This document shows positions 34,901 to 44,242 of a stretch of 64,000 nucleotides of DNA, piece after piece. The first letter of the stretch is position 1. The number at the start of each line of letters is the position of its first letter. Origin of the DNA: Pantoea vagans (lineage in GTDB: Bacteria > Pseudomonadota > Gammaproteobacteria > Enterobacterales > Enterobacteriaceae). The position numbers were made by a program, and so were the translations under genes. The stretch spans positions 992,001 to 1,056,000 of the forward strand of contig NZ_CP038853.1 in the NCBI RefSeq assembly GCF_004792415.1, given 5' to 3'. The notes beneath the pieces are model-generated. The model ran no database searches, was not told the DNA's origin, and was given only the letters and a program-made list of their open reading frames with translations.

Positions 34901-34916
34901 AGCCAATCGTTTGCGT
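34901..34916 (+). promoter_or_regulatory. PurR box of glyA
   Basis: AGCCAATCGTTTGCGT resembles the PurR operator before E. coli glyA (half-site CGTTTGCGT intact). The 327-base hmp/glyA gap otherwise holds the NsrR site and a GC-rich hairpin near 34970-34985 (CCTTC and GAAGG arms). I could not place confident -35/-10 boxes or MetR sites. Confidence 0.72.
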
Positions 34917-35028
34917 AAAAAGAGGCGGTTCACCCTACCTTCACCTGTTAAAACGGTTTACACTGTGGGCCTTCGCCCCTGAAGGGGGGTAAATACCGTC
35001 AGAAAGTTAGCTGAGTCAGGAGATCCGG

Positions 35029-36282
35029 ATGTTAAAGCGTGATATGAACATTGCCGATTACGATGCCGAGTTGTGGCAGGCAATGGAGCAGGAGACAGTG
35101 CGTCAGGAAGAGCACATTGAACTGATTGCTTCTGAAAACTACACCAGCCCGCGTGTTATGCAGGCGCAGGGTTCTCAGCTCACCAATAAATACGCTGAAG
35201 GCTATCCGGGCAAACGCTACTACGGCGGCTGTGAGTACGTTGATATCGTTGAGCAACTGGCGATCGACCGTGCAAAAGAACTGTTTGGCGCTGATTACGC
35301 TAACGTGCAGCCTCACTCTGGTTCACAGGCTAACTTCGCGGTTTACACCGCGCTGCTGCAGCCGGGCGATACCATCCTCGGGATGAACCTGGCGCACGGT
35401 GGACACCTGACTCACGGATCACCGGTTAACCTCTCCGGCAAACTCTATAACGTAGTGGCTTACGGTATCGATGAGACCGGTAAAATCGACTACGACGAAC
35501 TGGCTGAACTGGCGAAAACCCACAAGCCAAAAATGATCGTTGGCGGATTCTCGGCGTACTCCGGCGTCTGCGACTGGGCGAAAATGCGCGAAATCGCGGA
35601 TAGCGTAGGTGCATGGCTGTTTGTCGATATGGCACACGTTGCTGGCCTGATTGCCGCAGAAGTCTATCCAAGCCCGATTCCACATGCGCACATCGTGACC
35701 TCCACCACCCACAAAACGCTGGCGGGTCCGCGCGGCGGCATCATTCTGGCGAAAAACGGCGACGAAGATTTCTATAAGAAACTGAACTCTGCTGTCTTCC
35801 CTGGCGGCCAGGGCGGTCCACTGATGCACGTTATCGCCGGTAAAGCCGTTGCTTTCAAAGAGGCGATGGAGCCGGAGTTCAAAACCTACCAGCAGCAGGT
35901 GGCAAAAAACGCCAAAGCGATGGTAGAAGTGCTGATCGAGCGTGGCTATGACATCGTGTCTGGCGGCACCCATAACCATCTGTTCCTGATCGATCTGGTG
36001 AGCAAGAACCTGACCGGTAAAGAAGCCGATGCGGCGCTGGGCCGTGCCAACATCACGGTTAACAAGAACAGCGTACCAAACGACCCGAAAAGCCCGTTTG
36101 TGACGTCCGGTATCCGTATCGGTACACCAGCCGTTACCCGTCGTGGCTTCAAAGAAGCAGACGTGCGTGAGCTGGCTGGCTGGATTGCCGATGTGCTGGA
36201 TAACATCAATGACGAAGCAACCATTGAGCGCACCAAGAAGAAAGTGCTGGATATCTGCAGCCGTCTGCCGGTCTACGCTTAA
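35029..36282 (+). CDS. glyA: Serine hydroxymethyltransferase
   Basis: PLP enzyme converting serine and tetrahydrofolate to glycine and 5,10-methylene-tetrahydrofolate, the main one-carbon source. It has 417 residues as in E. coli. Lys229 in [13 protein letters not shown] forms the Schiff base; [19 protein letters not shown] and [18 protein letters not shown] are family signatures. AGGAG lies just upstream of the start. PurR control is predicted and a terminator follows. Confidence 0.98.
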   Translation: MLKRDMNIADYDAELWQAMEQETVRQEEHIELIASENYTSPRVMQAQGSQLTNKYAEGYPGKRYYGGCEYVDIVEQLAIDRAKELFGADYANVQPHSGSQANFAVYTALLQPGDTILGMNLAHGGHLTHGSPVNLSGKLYNVVAYGIDETGKIDYDELAELAKTHKPKMIVGGFSAYSGVCDWAKMREIADSVGAWLFVDMAHVAGLIAAEVYPSPIPHAHIVTSTTHKTLAGPRGGIILAKNGDEDFYKKLNSAVFPGGQGGPLMHVIAGKAVAFKEAMEPEFKTYQQQVAKNAKAMVEVLIERGYDIVSGGTHNHLFLIDLVSKNLTGKEADAALGRANITVNKNSVPNDPKSPFVTSGIRIGTPAVTRRGFKEADVRELAGWIADVLDNINDEATIERTKKKVLDICSRLPVYA

Positions 36283-36307
36283 TCGCTAACCTGTTGTGAG
36301 ACAGTAT

Positions 36308-36336
36308 AAAAAGGATGGCATCTGCCATCCTTTTTT
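36308..36336 (+). terminator. Terminator of glyA
   Basis: Five A, stem GGATGGC, a short loop, GCCATCC and six T, 26 bases after glyA. Confidence 0.93.
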
Positions 36337-36410
36337 ATTGCCTGTCCCGCGGCGCTCTGCCAGAGTAGCGCCCACTCATGCTGCGAGGCAGCACACTTGC
36401 TGGAGGGAAT

Positions 36411-37559
36411 ATGGCAATCGGCTCCGCCAGATGGCTCGGATTGGGCTACTTCACTTACTTCTTCTGTTACGGCATCTATCTCCCATTCTGGGGCGTGTGG
36501 CTGAAAGGCACCGGCCTGGATGCTGAGAAGATTGGCCTGCTGCTTGGCTGTGGTATGGTCGCGCGCTTCGTCGGTAGTCTGCTTATCGCTTCTCAGGTTA
36601 AGAATCCCGGCCGGTTGATTACGGCGCTGCGTCTGCTGGCGCTGATGACCTGCCTGTTCGCCGCCGGTTTCTGGGTAGGTGAGCAGTGGATGTGGCTGCT
36701 GACTGTGATGATCGGCTTTAACCTCTTTTTCTCGCCGCTGGTGCCGCTCAGTGATGCGCTGGCCGCGACCTGGACACAGCAGATTGGGCTGGCGTACGGG
36801 CCGGTGCGGCTGTGGGGATCGCTGGCCTTTGTGATCAGCTCGGCGTTAACCGGCGTGCTGGTCAGTGCTTACTCCTCTCGGGCTATTCTGCTGCTGCTTT
36901 CCGTTGGTGTCATCGCCATGCTCGCGGGCATGATGCTGAGACCGGCCACCCGGCCACAGGGGCATGAGCGTCAGAGTGCTGCGGGCGGCGGCTGGCAGGA
37001 ATGGCGTGATTTGCTGCGTGAAAATGCAGTATGGCGATTTATGCTTTGCGTAACGCTGCTGCAGGGCGCGCACGCTGCCTATTACGGCTTCAGCGCTATC
37101 TGGTGGCAGGAGAGCGGCTACTCCGCCTCGACGGTGGGTTACCTCTGGTCGCTGGGCGTAGTGGCGGAAATTATCGTATTCGCTCTGAGCAGCCGCCTGT
37201 TCCGCCGCTGGAGCGCGCGTGACCTGCTGCTGCTTTCAGGCATCTGCGCGCTGATCCGCTGGAGCCTGCTGGGAGCCAGCACCGCGTTACCGCTGCTGAT
37301 TATGGCGCAAATCCTTCACTGTGGCAGTTTCACCGTCTGTCATCTGGCGGCGATGCGCTTTATCGCGGCGCGGCAGGGGGCGGAAGTGATCCGGCTGCAG
37401 TCGCTCTATTCCGCGCTGGCGATGGGCGGGGGTATTGCAGTAATGACCATGATTTGCGGCGTGCTGTTCGCGCATCTGCAGGGGCATCTTTTCTGGGTGA
37501 TGGCACTGGTGGCGCTGCCCGCACTGTTCCTGCGTCCCGGCTACGACTCCAGTAAATAA
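36411..37559 (+). CDS. hcaT: HcaT-like major facilitator transporter
   Basis: Twelve-segment MFS protein (382 residues) closely resembling E. coli HcaT, the putative 3-phenylpropionic acid transporter, including WLGLGYFTYFFCYGIYLPFW at the N-terminus and YYGFSAIWWQESGYSAS in the middle. Start MAIGSARW has GGAGGG 5 bases upstream; the earlier ATG at 36378 lacks one. No hca dioxygenase genes are next to it, so the substrate is uncertain; HcaT is often annotated as an orphan. Its end overlaps convergent csiE by 19 bases. Confidence 0.85.
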   Translation: MAIGSARWLGLGYFTYFFCYGIYLPFWGVWLKGTGLDAEKIGLLLGCGMVARFVGSLLIASQVKNPGRLITALRLLALMTCLFAAGFWVGEQWMWLLTVMIGFNLFFSPLVPLSDALAATWTQQIGLAYGPVRLWGSLAFVISSALTGVLVSAYSSRAILLLLSVGVIAMLAGMMLRPATRPQGHERQSAAGGGWQEWRDLLRENAVWRFMLCVTLLQGAHAAYYGFSAIWWQESGYSASTVGYLWSLGVVAEIIVFALSSRLFRRWSARDLLLLSGICALIRWSLLGASTALPLLIMAQILHCGSFTVCHLAAMRFIAARQGAEVIRLQSLYSALAMGGGIAVMTMICGVLFAHLQGHLFWVMALVALPALFLRPGYDSSK

Positions 37560-38809
37560 CGAATGCGCTGCTGATGGTGCAGCGTCAGCGGCAGTTCCGC
37601 ATGCACCAGCGGCGGAGAGAATAAGGGCAGCGAAGTCGGGTAGGGCGAAATGATGATGTCGACATCCCGTGGCGCGCCGTCCCGCTGAAACTGCTTCACG
37701 TCCAGGTAGGAAATATTGACAGGCAGCAGCGTGATCTCCCGGATCTGCTGCTCCACATCCTGCTCCAGGTCGGCGTCGTCGCCGGTCAGGATCAGCACCT
37801 GCTTTTCCTGCAGCGCACTCTCCTGCATCAGCCAGGCACCAAAAATAATGGTGACTAAACTCACCTCTTCCGGCGTAAAAGTAATGTTGTAGTGCTGCTC
37901 AAAAGGCTGCAGGGCCTGCTGAGTGGTGCGCAGCAGGCGAGGATAGAGGCGGCTGACATCCAGTGCGACGCTGTTGTCGATACCGATAGTAAAGTGAGTG
38001 CGATCGAGCGCCTGCGCCAGATGCGGATAGAGCTGGTGCAGCAGTTCGTCGCGGTCAGCAAAGGTGATTTCGGCGCAGGCTTCAAAGTCATTGATCAGTT
38101 GCTGCGTCGCGTTCATCAACTGCTGCTCAGCAGGATGGGTAATTGCGTCCACGACCGGCGTATGAATCTGGCTGAACAGCAGCGTCCAGAAGTCGGTTTC
38201 ACTGACGTGCGGGGCGAGATGGCAGCGTTTTCGCCAGTGATGTATCACATCTTCGGCGGCCTGCCGCTCAGGCTTCTGCTGCAGCCAGAGAGACTGCGCC
38301 TCACTGAACAGCACCGGCTGACGCTGGCACAAGCCATACTTCATAAATATCTGCAGAAAAAGCCGGTCGCGTTCGCTGAAATCACGCTTCAGACGCAGGC
38401 TGCAGTGCTGAATCAGCGCCTGTAAATTGGTCTCATCCCACAACGCTTTTTCAATCTTCATGACCTTCAGGCGCTGGCGCAGCGGCGTGGCAAAATGCTG
38501 GCAGACAAAGTCCTGCGATAAACGCAGACTGCGTCGCAGGTTGTGCAACAGACAAAGGCGCCGGTCCAGCTCTGTACCATGAAGACGAAAGCTGCCATCC
38601 ACCATCTGGTGTAATTCCAGCTGGTGATATCGCTGTATCTCAAGGCCTACATCCGCGATATCCTGTCGGGCAACGGCAGAATCGATGCCATTCAGCTGGC
38701 AGATTTTTTCGAGCGTAAGCACGGGTGCGGGCAGAAACAGCAACAATAAAAGATGGCACTGACGCTGTGAACGGGTGAAGAGTGGTGCCAAAGGGGTAGC
38801 AGAACTCAT
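37541..38809 (-). CDS. csiE: Stationary-phase-inducible protein CsiE
   Basis: CsiE-like protein of 422 residues. The family combines an N-terminal winged-helix-like region with PTS-regulation-type (PRD) domains in the middle (about residues 150-330) and a C-terminal EIIB-like part. E. coli csiE is induced in stationary phase (sigma-S, CRP); its target is unknown. The start could be ATG 38809 or TTG 38812; a weak GGAA site fits either. It is convergent with hcaT as in E. coli. Confidence 0.85.
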   Translation of the reverse strand: MSSATPLAPLFTRSQRQCHLLLLLFLPAPVLTLEKICQLNGIDSAVARQDIADVGLEIQRYHQLELHQMVDGSFRLHGTELDRRLCLLHNLRRSLRLSQDFVCQHFATPLRQRLKVMKIEKALWDETNLQALIQHCSLRLKRDFSERDRLFLQIFMKYGLCQRQPVLFSEAQSLWLQQKPERQAAEDVIHHWRKRCHLAPHVSETDFWTLLFSQIHTPVVDAITHPAEQQLMNATQQLINDFEACAEITFADRDELLHQLYPHLAQALDRTHFTIGIDNSVALDVSRLYPRLLRTTQQALQPFEQHYNITFTPEEVSLVTIIFGAWLMQESALQEKQVLILTGDDADLEQDVEQQIREITLLPVNISYLDVKQFQRDGAPRDVDIIISPYPTSLPLFSPPLVHAELPLTLHHQQRIRYLLES

Positions 38810-38946
38810 CAATCAGATTTCCAGCAGGCTATTTTGAGCTAAGCGTAGTCAACCCGGTCAGCGCCCGCGCGGTTTACGCGGTTTATTTGCCGGAGGTTTA
38901 AGGCGGGTCACAAAATTTTGTTACTTATAGATTCTTTTCATCAGGA

Positions 38947-38963
38947 ACGTTACTTTATAACAT
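38947..38963 (+). promoter_or_regulatory. Putative Zur box upstream of zevA
   Basis: ACGTTACTTTATAACAT resembles the core of the enterobacterial Zur operator (ATGTTATAnTATAACAT) at about 13 of 16 defined positions. It ends one base before the zevA ATG. A Zur site would make zevAB derepressed in low zinc. Confidence 0.5.
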
Positions 38964-38964
38964 T

Positions 38965-39591
38965 ATGAAATGCGCACTCTTTGCCTTACTGATGGTATTA
39001 AGTCCGGCTCTGCTGGCCCATCCTCACAGCTTCATCGACATGAAAACCGAGCTGGTGGTGCAGGGTGACACCTTTACCGGATTGAAGATGACCTGGACTA
39101 TGGATGAGATCACCTCCGCCGACCTGCTGTATGACGCGGGCGAGGCGAAGCCAGGCAGCGTGGTGTGGAAAAAGCTGGCGGCGGGCGTGATGGCGAACGT
39201 ACTGGGCCAGCACTACTTTTCTGAAATCTGGCACAACCAACAGCGGGTAAAGTTTTTGAATCTGCCAACGGAATATAATCTGTCACGTAGCGGTCACAAA
39301 GCGGTGCTGGAATTTGTTCTGCCACTGGCGGAACCCCCGACGCTGGCCGGGCAGCGCTTTGAGATCCTGACCTTCGATCCCACTTACTTCGTCGATATGT
39401 TCTATGACAATCCCGGCGCGTTAACGCTGCCGCCGGCGTTGCAGACCCGCTGTAAATTTGCGCTCAATACGCCAAAACCCAATGACTCTCTGAAGCAGTA
39501 TGCGCTGTCGCTGGATAAAGCCGATGCGCCTGCGGAGGAGATGGATTTAGGTCGCCAGTTCGCACAAACGGTGGTACTGACATGTCAGTAA
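38965..39591 (+). CDS. zevA: DUF1007 periplasmic protein, ZevA-like zinc uptake component
   Basis: A 208-residue DUF1007-family protein with a Sec signal peptide cleaved after LLA (residue 18), exposing a mature N-terminus HPHSF that could bind metal. DUF1007 proteins are encoded next to NicO/RcnA-type permeases; in Haemophilus influenzae the pair ZevAB imports zinc. Conserved features include the acidic TWTMDEITSADLLYD and TFDPTYFVDMFYD. No good Shine-Dalgarno precedes the ATG. It overlaps zevB by ten bases. Metal specificity is inferred from family and the possible Zur box. Confidence 0.75.
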   Translation: MKCALFALLMVLSPALLAHPHSFIDMKTELVVQGDTFTGLKMTWTMDEITSADLLYDAGEAKPGSVVWKKLAAGVMANVLGQHYFSEIWHNQQRVKFLNLPTEYNLSRSGHKAVLEFVLPLAEPPTLAGQRFEILTFDPTYFVDMFYDNPGALTLPPALQTRCKFALNTPKPNDSLKQYALSLDKADAPAEEMDLGRQFAQTVVLTCQ

Positions 39592-40556
39592 TCTCCGCAC
39601 CCCTGCGGGCTTCCCGGCTCTGGCCGCTGTGGTTACTGGCGGGACTCTTCATCGGCGGCGCATTGCTGGTCTGGCTTTACTGGTCGCAGATTCTGCTGCA
39701 GAGCGTGTTGTGGCAGAAAGATCTGCACCGGCAGATGACCCAGCTGTTACAACGGGTGGCGGAGCAGCCCAACAAGGCTGGCCTCTCGCTGGTGATATTC
39801 AGCCTGCTCTATGGCGTGCTGCACGCGCTGGGACCGGGCCACGGCAAAGTGGTGATCGCGACCTTTCTGGCGACTCATCCTGCAAAAGTGAAAACCAGTA
39901 TCAGGCTGACGCTACTCGCCTCGCTGTTGCAGGGTTCGGTGGCGATTGGGCTGGTGACGGTGATGCTGGTGGTGCTGAAAACCTCGTCGCGCCAGCTGCA
40001 TCTCAGCAGTTTCTGGCTGGAGAGGGGCAGTTATCTGCTGGTGATTGGGCTGGGCGTGATGATCGGGTATCGGGCGCTGCGTTCACTGTGGCGGGCATTG
40101 CGTCCAGCTCCGGTATTTCGTGCCTTCCGGCCCCACCACGAGCATGATGAGCATTGCGGCTGCGGACATGCGCATCTGCCGACGCCGCAGCAGATGAGTG
40201 GCAATGTCAGCTGGAAAACCCAGCTGCTGGTGGTGGTGTCGATGGGATTACGTCCCTGTTCCGGCGCGATTATGATGCTGCTGTTTGCCAAAGTGATTGG
40301 CGTTTATGGCTGGGGCATTCTCTCTGCTGCCGTGATGGCGGTCGGCACGGCGCTGACCATTTCGGCGATTGGCCTGCTGGTGCAGCAGGCGCGTTCAGTG
40401 GCGCAACGGCTGGCACAGCCTGGTGCAGTCTCAGGCATCTCGCGACTATTGATGCCAACGCTGGCTTTAACCGGCAGCCTGATTTTAATTGTGGCAGGTA
40501 TCGTCTTATGGCAGTCAGCACAGCTGACGGCAGGTGGCGGAATTCGACCTTTCTGA
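39582..40556 (+). CDS. zevB: NicO/RcnA-family metal permease, ZevB-like
   Basis: Polytopic inner-membrane protein (324 residues, about six or seven segments) of the nickel/cobalt/zinc NicO family. It shows the family motif HALGPGHGK (residues 81-89), a His/Cys-rich cytoplasmic loop HHEHDEHCGCGHAH (185-198) and GLRPCSGAIMMLLFA. The start lies inside the last codons of zevA, so the two are coupled. RcnA-type efflux is the alternative, but fusion to a DUF1007 periplasmic partner favours ZevAB-type uptake. Confidence 0.78.
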   Translation: MSVISAPLRASRLWPLWLLAGLFIGGALLVWLYWSQILLQSVLWQKDLHRQMTQLLQRVAEQPNKAGLSLVIFSLLYGVLHALGPGHGKVVIATFLATHPAKVKTSIRLTLLASLLQGSVAIGLVTVMLVVLKTSSRQLHLSSFWLERGSYLLVIGLGVMIGYRALRSLWRALRPAPVFRAFRPHHEHDEHCGCGHAHLPTPQQMSGNVSWKTQLLVVVSMGLRPCSGAIMMLLFAKVIGVYGWGILSAAVMAVGTALTISAIGLLVQQARSVAQRLAQPGAVSGISRLLMPTLALTGSLILIVAGIVLWQSAQLTAGGGIRPF

Positions 40557-40567
40557 CTATAAACGCA

Positions 40568-40586
40568 GCGGGAATAAAATTCCCGC
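40568..40586 (+). terminator. Hairpin after zevB
   Basis: GCGGGAA, loop TAAAA, TTCCCGC. The stem is good but no T-tract follows, so termination is uncertain. The rest of the 204-base gap to the next gene shows no clear signal. Confidence 0.4.
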
Positions 40587-40760
40587 GGTTATGCTTACCT
40601 CGCTAATTATCTCTTAATTCATCTCTTTATTTTTTTCTCTGGGCAGTTTAGTGGAGAAATGACTATTCCCTGTCTACGCTGTTAATACCAAAACGGCATT
40701 CCGCCGTCGGGATGATAAAAGATCAGAACAGCTTTCTGTTTATTGCGAGGAGTATATTTC

Positions 40761-41774
40761 ATGGCTGATACCCGTATTAATAATGGCTACACCGAAACGC
40801 TGGCGACCGGGCCGGCAGGACTACCGTTAAAACGTATTTCCTGGAGCGCGGTGTTTGCCGGTGTTATTTGTGTATTAATCGTTCATATCATTCTGACGCT
40901 GCTGGGAACCGCCATTGGTGCTACCACCATTGATCCGATGAAAGAACAGAATCCGCTGGACGGCCTTGGTACTGGCGCGCTGGTCTGGACAGCCATTGAA
41001 ATGCTGGTCGCGATGGCGGCGGGTAGTTATGTTGCCGGTCGACTGGCACAGCGTGAAGGCGCACTGCACGGTTTACTGATGTTTGGCCTTAGCACAATTT
41101 TCACTATTTACCTGGCAATTGCGCTGGCAACCAGCGTATTAGGTGGCGCGATGAATATTGTGGGTTCAGGCTTCCAGGCACTGGGTAGTGGTATTTCCGC
41201 CGCTGCGCCTTCGGTCACTCAAATGGCAAAAGAAAAGCTGCAGGAAAATAATATTAATTTAGACAACCTGCAGAACGAACTTGAAACCACATTACGCCAG
41301 ACCGGTAAGCCGGAATTACAGCCAGAGAATCTGAAGCAGGACGCAAATAAAGAAGCGCAGAATGCGGAAAACCAGGCTAACAACACCGCGAACCATCCGC
41401 AGACAGCCGATACCGATCTGACCAACTGGGTAAAAGGTGTGATGGATCGTCATTCAGATACCCTGCAGGCAGCCGATCGTGACGCACTGAAAAATATCAT
41501 CAAAGCGCGCACCGGTAAAAGCGATGAGGAAGTGGATCAGATCGTTGCGAAAACCGAGCAGAGCTATCAGCAGGCCGTTCAGAAGTATAATGAACTGAAA
41601 CAGCAGGCTGAGCAGAAAGCACGTGAAGCGGGTGAAAAAGCCGCTGCTGCGACTGCTAAAGCGAGCTGGTATGCCCTGATTCTGCTGATCATCGAAGCCG
41701 TACTGGCTGGTGTGATGGGTATGGTGGGTCGTCGTACTCAGCCCCGTCAGGTGCTGGCACACGAACGTCGTTAA
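40761..41774 (+). CDS. Uncharacterised membrane protein with coiled-coil loop
   Basis: I do not recognise this 337-residue protein by function. It has a hydrophilic N-terminus and hydrophobic segments at about 29-54, 72-93 and 101-129. A long polar region (about 155-300) rich in Asn, Gln, Lys and Ala has strong helical coiled-coil character (QQAVQKYNELKQQAEQKARE). A final membrane segment at about 302-322 is followed by a basic tail. The start at 40761 has GAGGAG upstream. Topology suggests an inner-membrane protein with a large helical loop. It is a single gene between zevB and suhB. Confidence 0.8.
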   Translation: MADTRINNGYTETLATGPAGLPLKRISWSAVFAGVICVLIVHIILTLLGTAIGATTIDPMKEQNPLDGLGTGALVWTAIEMLVAMAAGSYVAGRLAQREGALHGLLMFGLSTIFTIYLAIALATSVLGGAMNIVGSGFQALGSGISAAAPSVTQMAKEKLQENNINLDNLQNELETTLRQTGKPELQPENLKQDANKEAQNAENQANNTANHPQTADTDLTNWVKGVMDRHSDTLQAADRDALKNIIKARTGKSDEEVDQIVAKTEQSYQQAVQKYNELKQQAEQKAREAGEKAAAATAKASWYALILLIIEAVLAGVMGMVGRRTQPRQVLAHERR

Positions 41775-41796
41775 TCATCACTGATTCGCAGGCAAT

Positions 41797-41825
41797 AAAA
41801 AAGGCGGCTGATAAGCCGCCTTTTT
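41797..41825. terminator. Bidirectional terminator between the membrane protein gene and suhB
   Basis: Six A, GGCGGC, loop TGATAA, GCCGCC, five T. It serves both convergent genes. Confidence 0.92.
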
Positions 41826-41837
41826 CTGTACTGAAAC

Positions 41838-42641
41838 TCAGCGTTTTAACGCTTCGCTCAGTTCATCACGCATGTTCGACAGCATCGCTTTCACCACGCG
41901 CGGGTTACCCGCGACAAGGTTACCTGACAGCAGATAGCCGTGGTTACCGGTGAAGTCAGTGACCAGACCGCCCGCTTCACGAACCAGCAGTTCACCCGCC
42001 GCGAAATCCCACGGCTTCAGGCCAATCTCAAAGTAGCCATCTACGCGACCCGCAGCCACATAGGCCAGATCCAGCGCAGCAGAACCGGTGCGACGGAAGT
42101 CAGCGCACTGGGTGAAGAGTTTGGTCAGGATGTTCATGTAAGCAGGCGCGTGCTGCTTCATTTTGAACGGGAAGCCCGTTGCCAGCACGGTGCCATCCAG
42201 ATCGCGGGCAATGCTGCCACGCAGACGATAGCCATTCAGCTGAGCGCCCTGGCCACGTGAAGAGGTGAACAGTTCATTGCGCATTGGATCGTAAACGACG
42301 GCGACTTCAGTGCGGCCTTTGATGCGCACAGCGATAGAAACAGCAAAGTGGGGCAGACGTTTGATGAAGTTGGAGGTGCCATCCAGCGGATCGATAACCC
42401 ATTGAACATCCTGATCTTCGCCCGCCAGTTCACCGCTTTCTTCAGTGATGATGGTATGTTTCGGGTAAGATTTACGAATAATTTCGATAATCAGGCGTTC
42501 TGCTTCGCGGTCAACATTGGTTACGAAGTCGTTGCTGCCTTTCTGGCTGGCTTCGACGGCGTCCGGGGTTTCATAATATTTGGCAATTAAATTTCCGGCC
42601 TTGCGCGCTGCGCGCACGGCAATGTTGAGCATTGGATGCAT
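41838..42641 (-). CDS. suhB: Inositol monophosphatase family protein SuhB
   Basis: Mg-dependent inositol-1-phosphatase fold that also acts in rRNA antitermination complexes with NusA. The 267 residues equal the E. coli length. Metal-site motifs are ITEESGE, WVIDPLDGTSNF and KPWDFAAGELLVREAGG. It is divergent from trmJ, as in E. coli. Confidence 0.97.
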   Translation of the reverse strand: MHPMLNIAVRAARKAGNLIAKYYETPDAVEASQKGSNDFVTNVDREAERLIIEIIRKSYPKHTIITEESGELAGEDQDVQWVIDPLDGTSNFIKRLPHFAVSIAVRIKGRTEVAVVYDPMRNELFTSSRGQGAQLNGYRLRGSIARDLDGTVLATGFPFKMKQHAPAYMNILTKLFTQCADFRRTGSAALDLAYVAAGRVDGYFEIGLKPWDFAAGELLVREAGGLVTDFTGNHGYLLSGNLVAGNPRVVKAMLSNMRDELSEALKR

Positions 42642-42773
42642 CGGTATCTCTCGCTGGATGTTAAAGAACGGGGAAAACGGCGCGGAGTATAGCAGCGTGT
42701 TCGGTAAATGTCCTGCTTTATGTTACGATTCTCTCCACTGATTTTACTGACCCGTTTCTGAGTATCCCTAATC

Positions 42774-43526
42774 ATGTTGCAAAATATTCGTATCGTGCTG
42801 GTCGAGACTTCTCACACCGGTAACATGGGCTCCGTTGCGCGCGCCATGAAAACCATGGGCTTAACCAACCTCTATCTGGTTAATCCGCTGGTCAAACCCG
42901 ACTCACAGGCGATCTCGCTGGCCGCCGGTGCCAGTGACGTTATCGGCGACGCAAAAATCGTCGATTCACTGGATGAGGCAATCGCCGGATGCAGTCTGGT
43001 GGTCGGCACCAGCGCACGTTCACGTTCGCTGCCCTGGCCGATGCTGGATGCACGTGAATGCGGCGTAAAAAGTGTGGAAGAGGGCCAGCAGGCACCGGTC
43101 GCACTGGTGTTTGGTCGTGAGCGCGTTGGCCTGACCAACGAAGAGTTGCAGAAGTGTCATTATCACGTCGCGATTCAGGCTAACCCGGAGTACAGCTCGC
43201 TGAACCTGGCGATGGCAGTACAGATTATCGCCTATGAAGTGCGCATGGCATGGTTACAGTCGCAGGAGCAGGCCAGCCCGCCGCCGAAGTTTGAAGAATC
43301 GCCTTATCCGCTGGTGGATGACCTTGAGCGCTTTTATCAGCATATGGAACAGATGATGCTGAACAGCGGCTTTATCCGTGAAGCCAATCCAGGCCAGGTG
43401 ATGAGCAAACTGCGTCGTCTTTATACCCGTGCCCGTCCGGAACGTGATGAACTGAACATCCTGCGCGGTATGCTTTCGTCGTTTGAAAAGCGAAAAAACG
43501 AGAAAAAAGAAGCAGATAATAGTTGA
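42774..43526 (+). CDS. trmJ: tRNA (cytidine/uridine-2'-O-)-methyltransferase TrmJ
   Basis: SPOUT-family enzyme that methylates the ribose of nucleotide 32 in several tRNAs. The N-terminal SPOUT domain (about residues 1-160) shows [33 protein letters not shown] and the knot loop [16 protein letters not shown]-terminal helical extension ends in a Lys/Glu-rich tail. It has 250 residues. Its last three codons (AAT AGT TGA) form the beginning of the first IscR-type box upstream of iscR. Confidence 0.96.
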   Translation: MLQNIRIVLVETSHTGNMGSVARAMKTMGLTNLYLVNPLVKPDSQAISLAAGASDVIGDAKIVDSLDEAIAGCSLVVGTSARSRSLPWPMLDARECGVKSVEEGQQAPVALVFGRERVGLTNEELQKCHYHVAIQANPEYSSLNLAMAVQIIAYEVRMAWLQSQEQASPPPKFEESPYPLVDDLERFYQHMEQMMLNSGFIREANPGQVMSKLRRLYTRARPERDELNILRGMLSSFEKRKNEKKEADNS

Positions 43527-43593
43527 GTAAATTACCTGGTTAAATACCTGACTAATTTACCAGGTTAAATAGTTGACCAATTTACTCGGGAAT
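43518..43593 (+). promoter_or_regulatory. Three tandem 25-bp IscR type-1 boxes (iscR promoter)
   Basis: Three imperfect direct copies start at 43518, 43543 and 43568, each beginning AATA(G/C)(T/C)TGA and containing AATTTAC or AAATTAC then CTGG, CAGG or CTCGG. They fit the IscR type-1 consensus. The third copy holds a TTGACC -35, with a weak -10 (CAGACT) 17 bases on, so bound [2Fe-2S]-IscR would block the promoter. Confidence 0.82.
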
Positions 43594-43656
43594 GTCAGAC
43601 TTCATGGCATCTGTTGCTAATCCTCCGATAACCGGACGCTATTGAGGTCGTACGCT

Positions 43657-44154
43657 ATGAGACTGACATCCAAAGGACGTTATGCCGTTACTGCAATGCT
43701 GGACGTTGCCCTTCACTCCCATGAAGGTCCGGTCCCGCTGGCTGATATTTCAGAACGTCAGGGCATTTCGCTCTCCTATCTGGAGCAGTTATTCTCCCGA
43801 CTGCGTAAAAACGACCTGGTTTCCAGCGTTCGTGGCCCGGGTGGCGGTTATCTGCTGGGTAAAGCGTCAGACACCATCTCTGTCGGCGAAGTGATTACTG
43901 CGGTTGATGAGTCGGTTGATGCCACCAAATGCCAGGGCAAAGAAGGCTGCCAGGGCGGCGAGCGTTGTCTGACTCACGTGCTGTGGCGCGATCTGAGCGT
44001 GCGTATCAGTGACTTCCTGAACAATATTACGCTGGCTGAGCTGGTGAATAATCAGGAGATTCTGGATGTGGCCGATCGTCAGAATGCGATCGATAATCGT
44101 CGCTTCCAGAGCCCGCGTTCGCAGGAAATTAACGTCAACCAGCGCGCATCGTAA
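43657..44154 (+). CDS. iscR: Iron-sulfur cluster regulator IscR
   Basis: Rrf2-family [2Fe-2S] regulator that represses isc with its cluster and, without it, activates suf. Start [11 protein letters not shown] gives 165 residues; five upstream codons are excluded. The winged helix ([20 protein letters not shown]) is nearly identical to E. coli. Ligands Cys92, Cys98, Cys104 and His107 ([17 protein letters not shown]) are intact, so the protein should be functional. It is normally the first gene of iscRSUA-hscBA-fdx-iscX. Confidence 0.97.
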   Translation: MRLTSKGRYAVTAMLDVALHSHEGPVPLADISERQGISLSYLEQLFSRLRKNDLVSSVRGPGGGYLLGKASDTISVGEVITAVDESVDATKCQGKEGCQGGERCLTHVLWRDLSVRISDFLNNITLAELVNNQEILDVADRQNAIDNRRFQSPRSQEINVNQRAS

Positions 44155-44242
44155 TCCCCGCTGTTGCGGCCCTTACTGCTAACGCGGTCAGGGCCGAATC
44201 TGCTATAAAGACGTATGATTTTCTATACGGAGCTGTAGCGCA

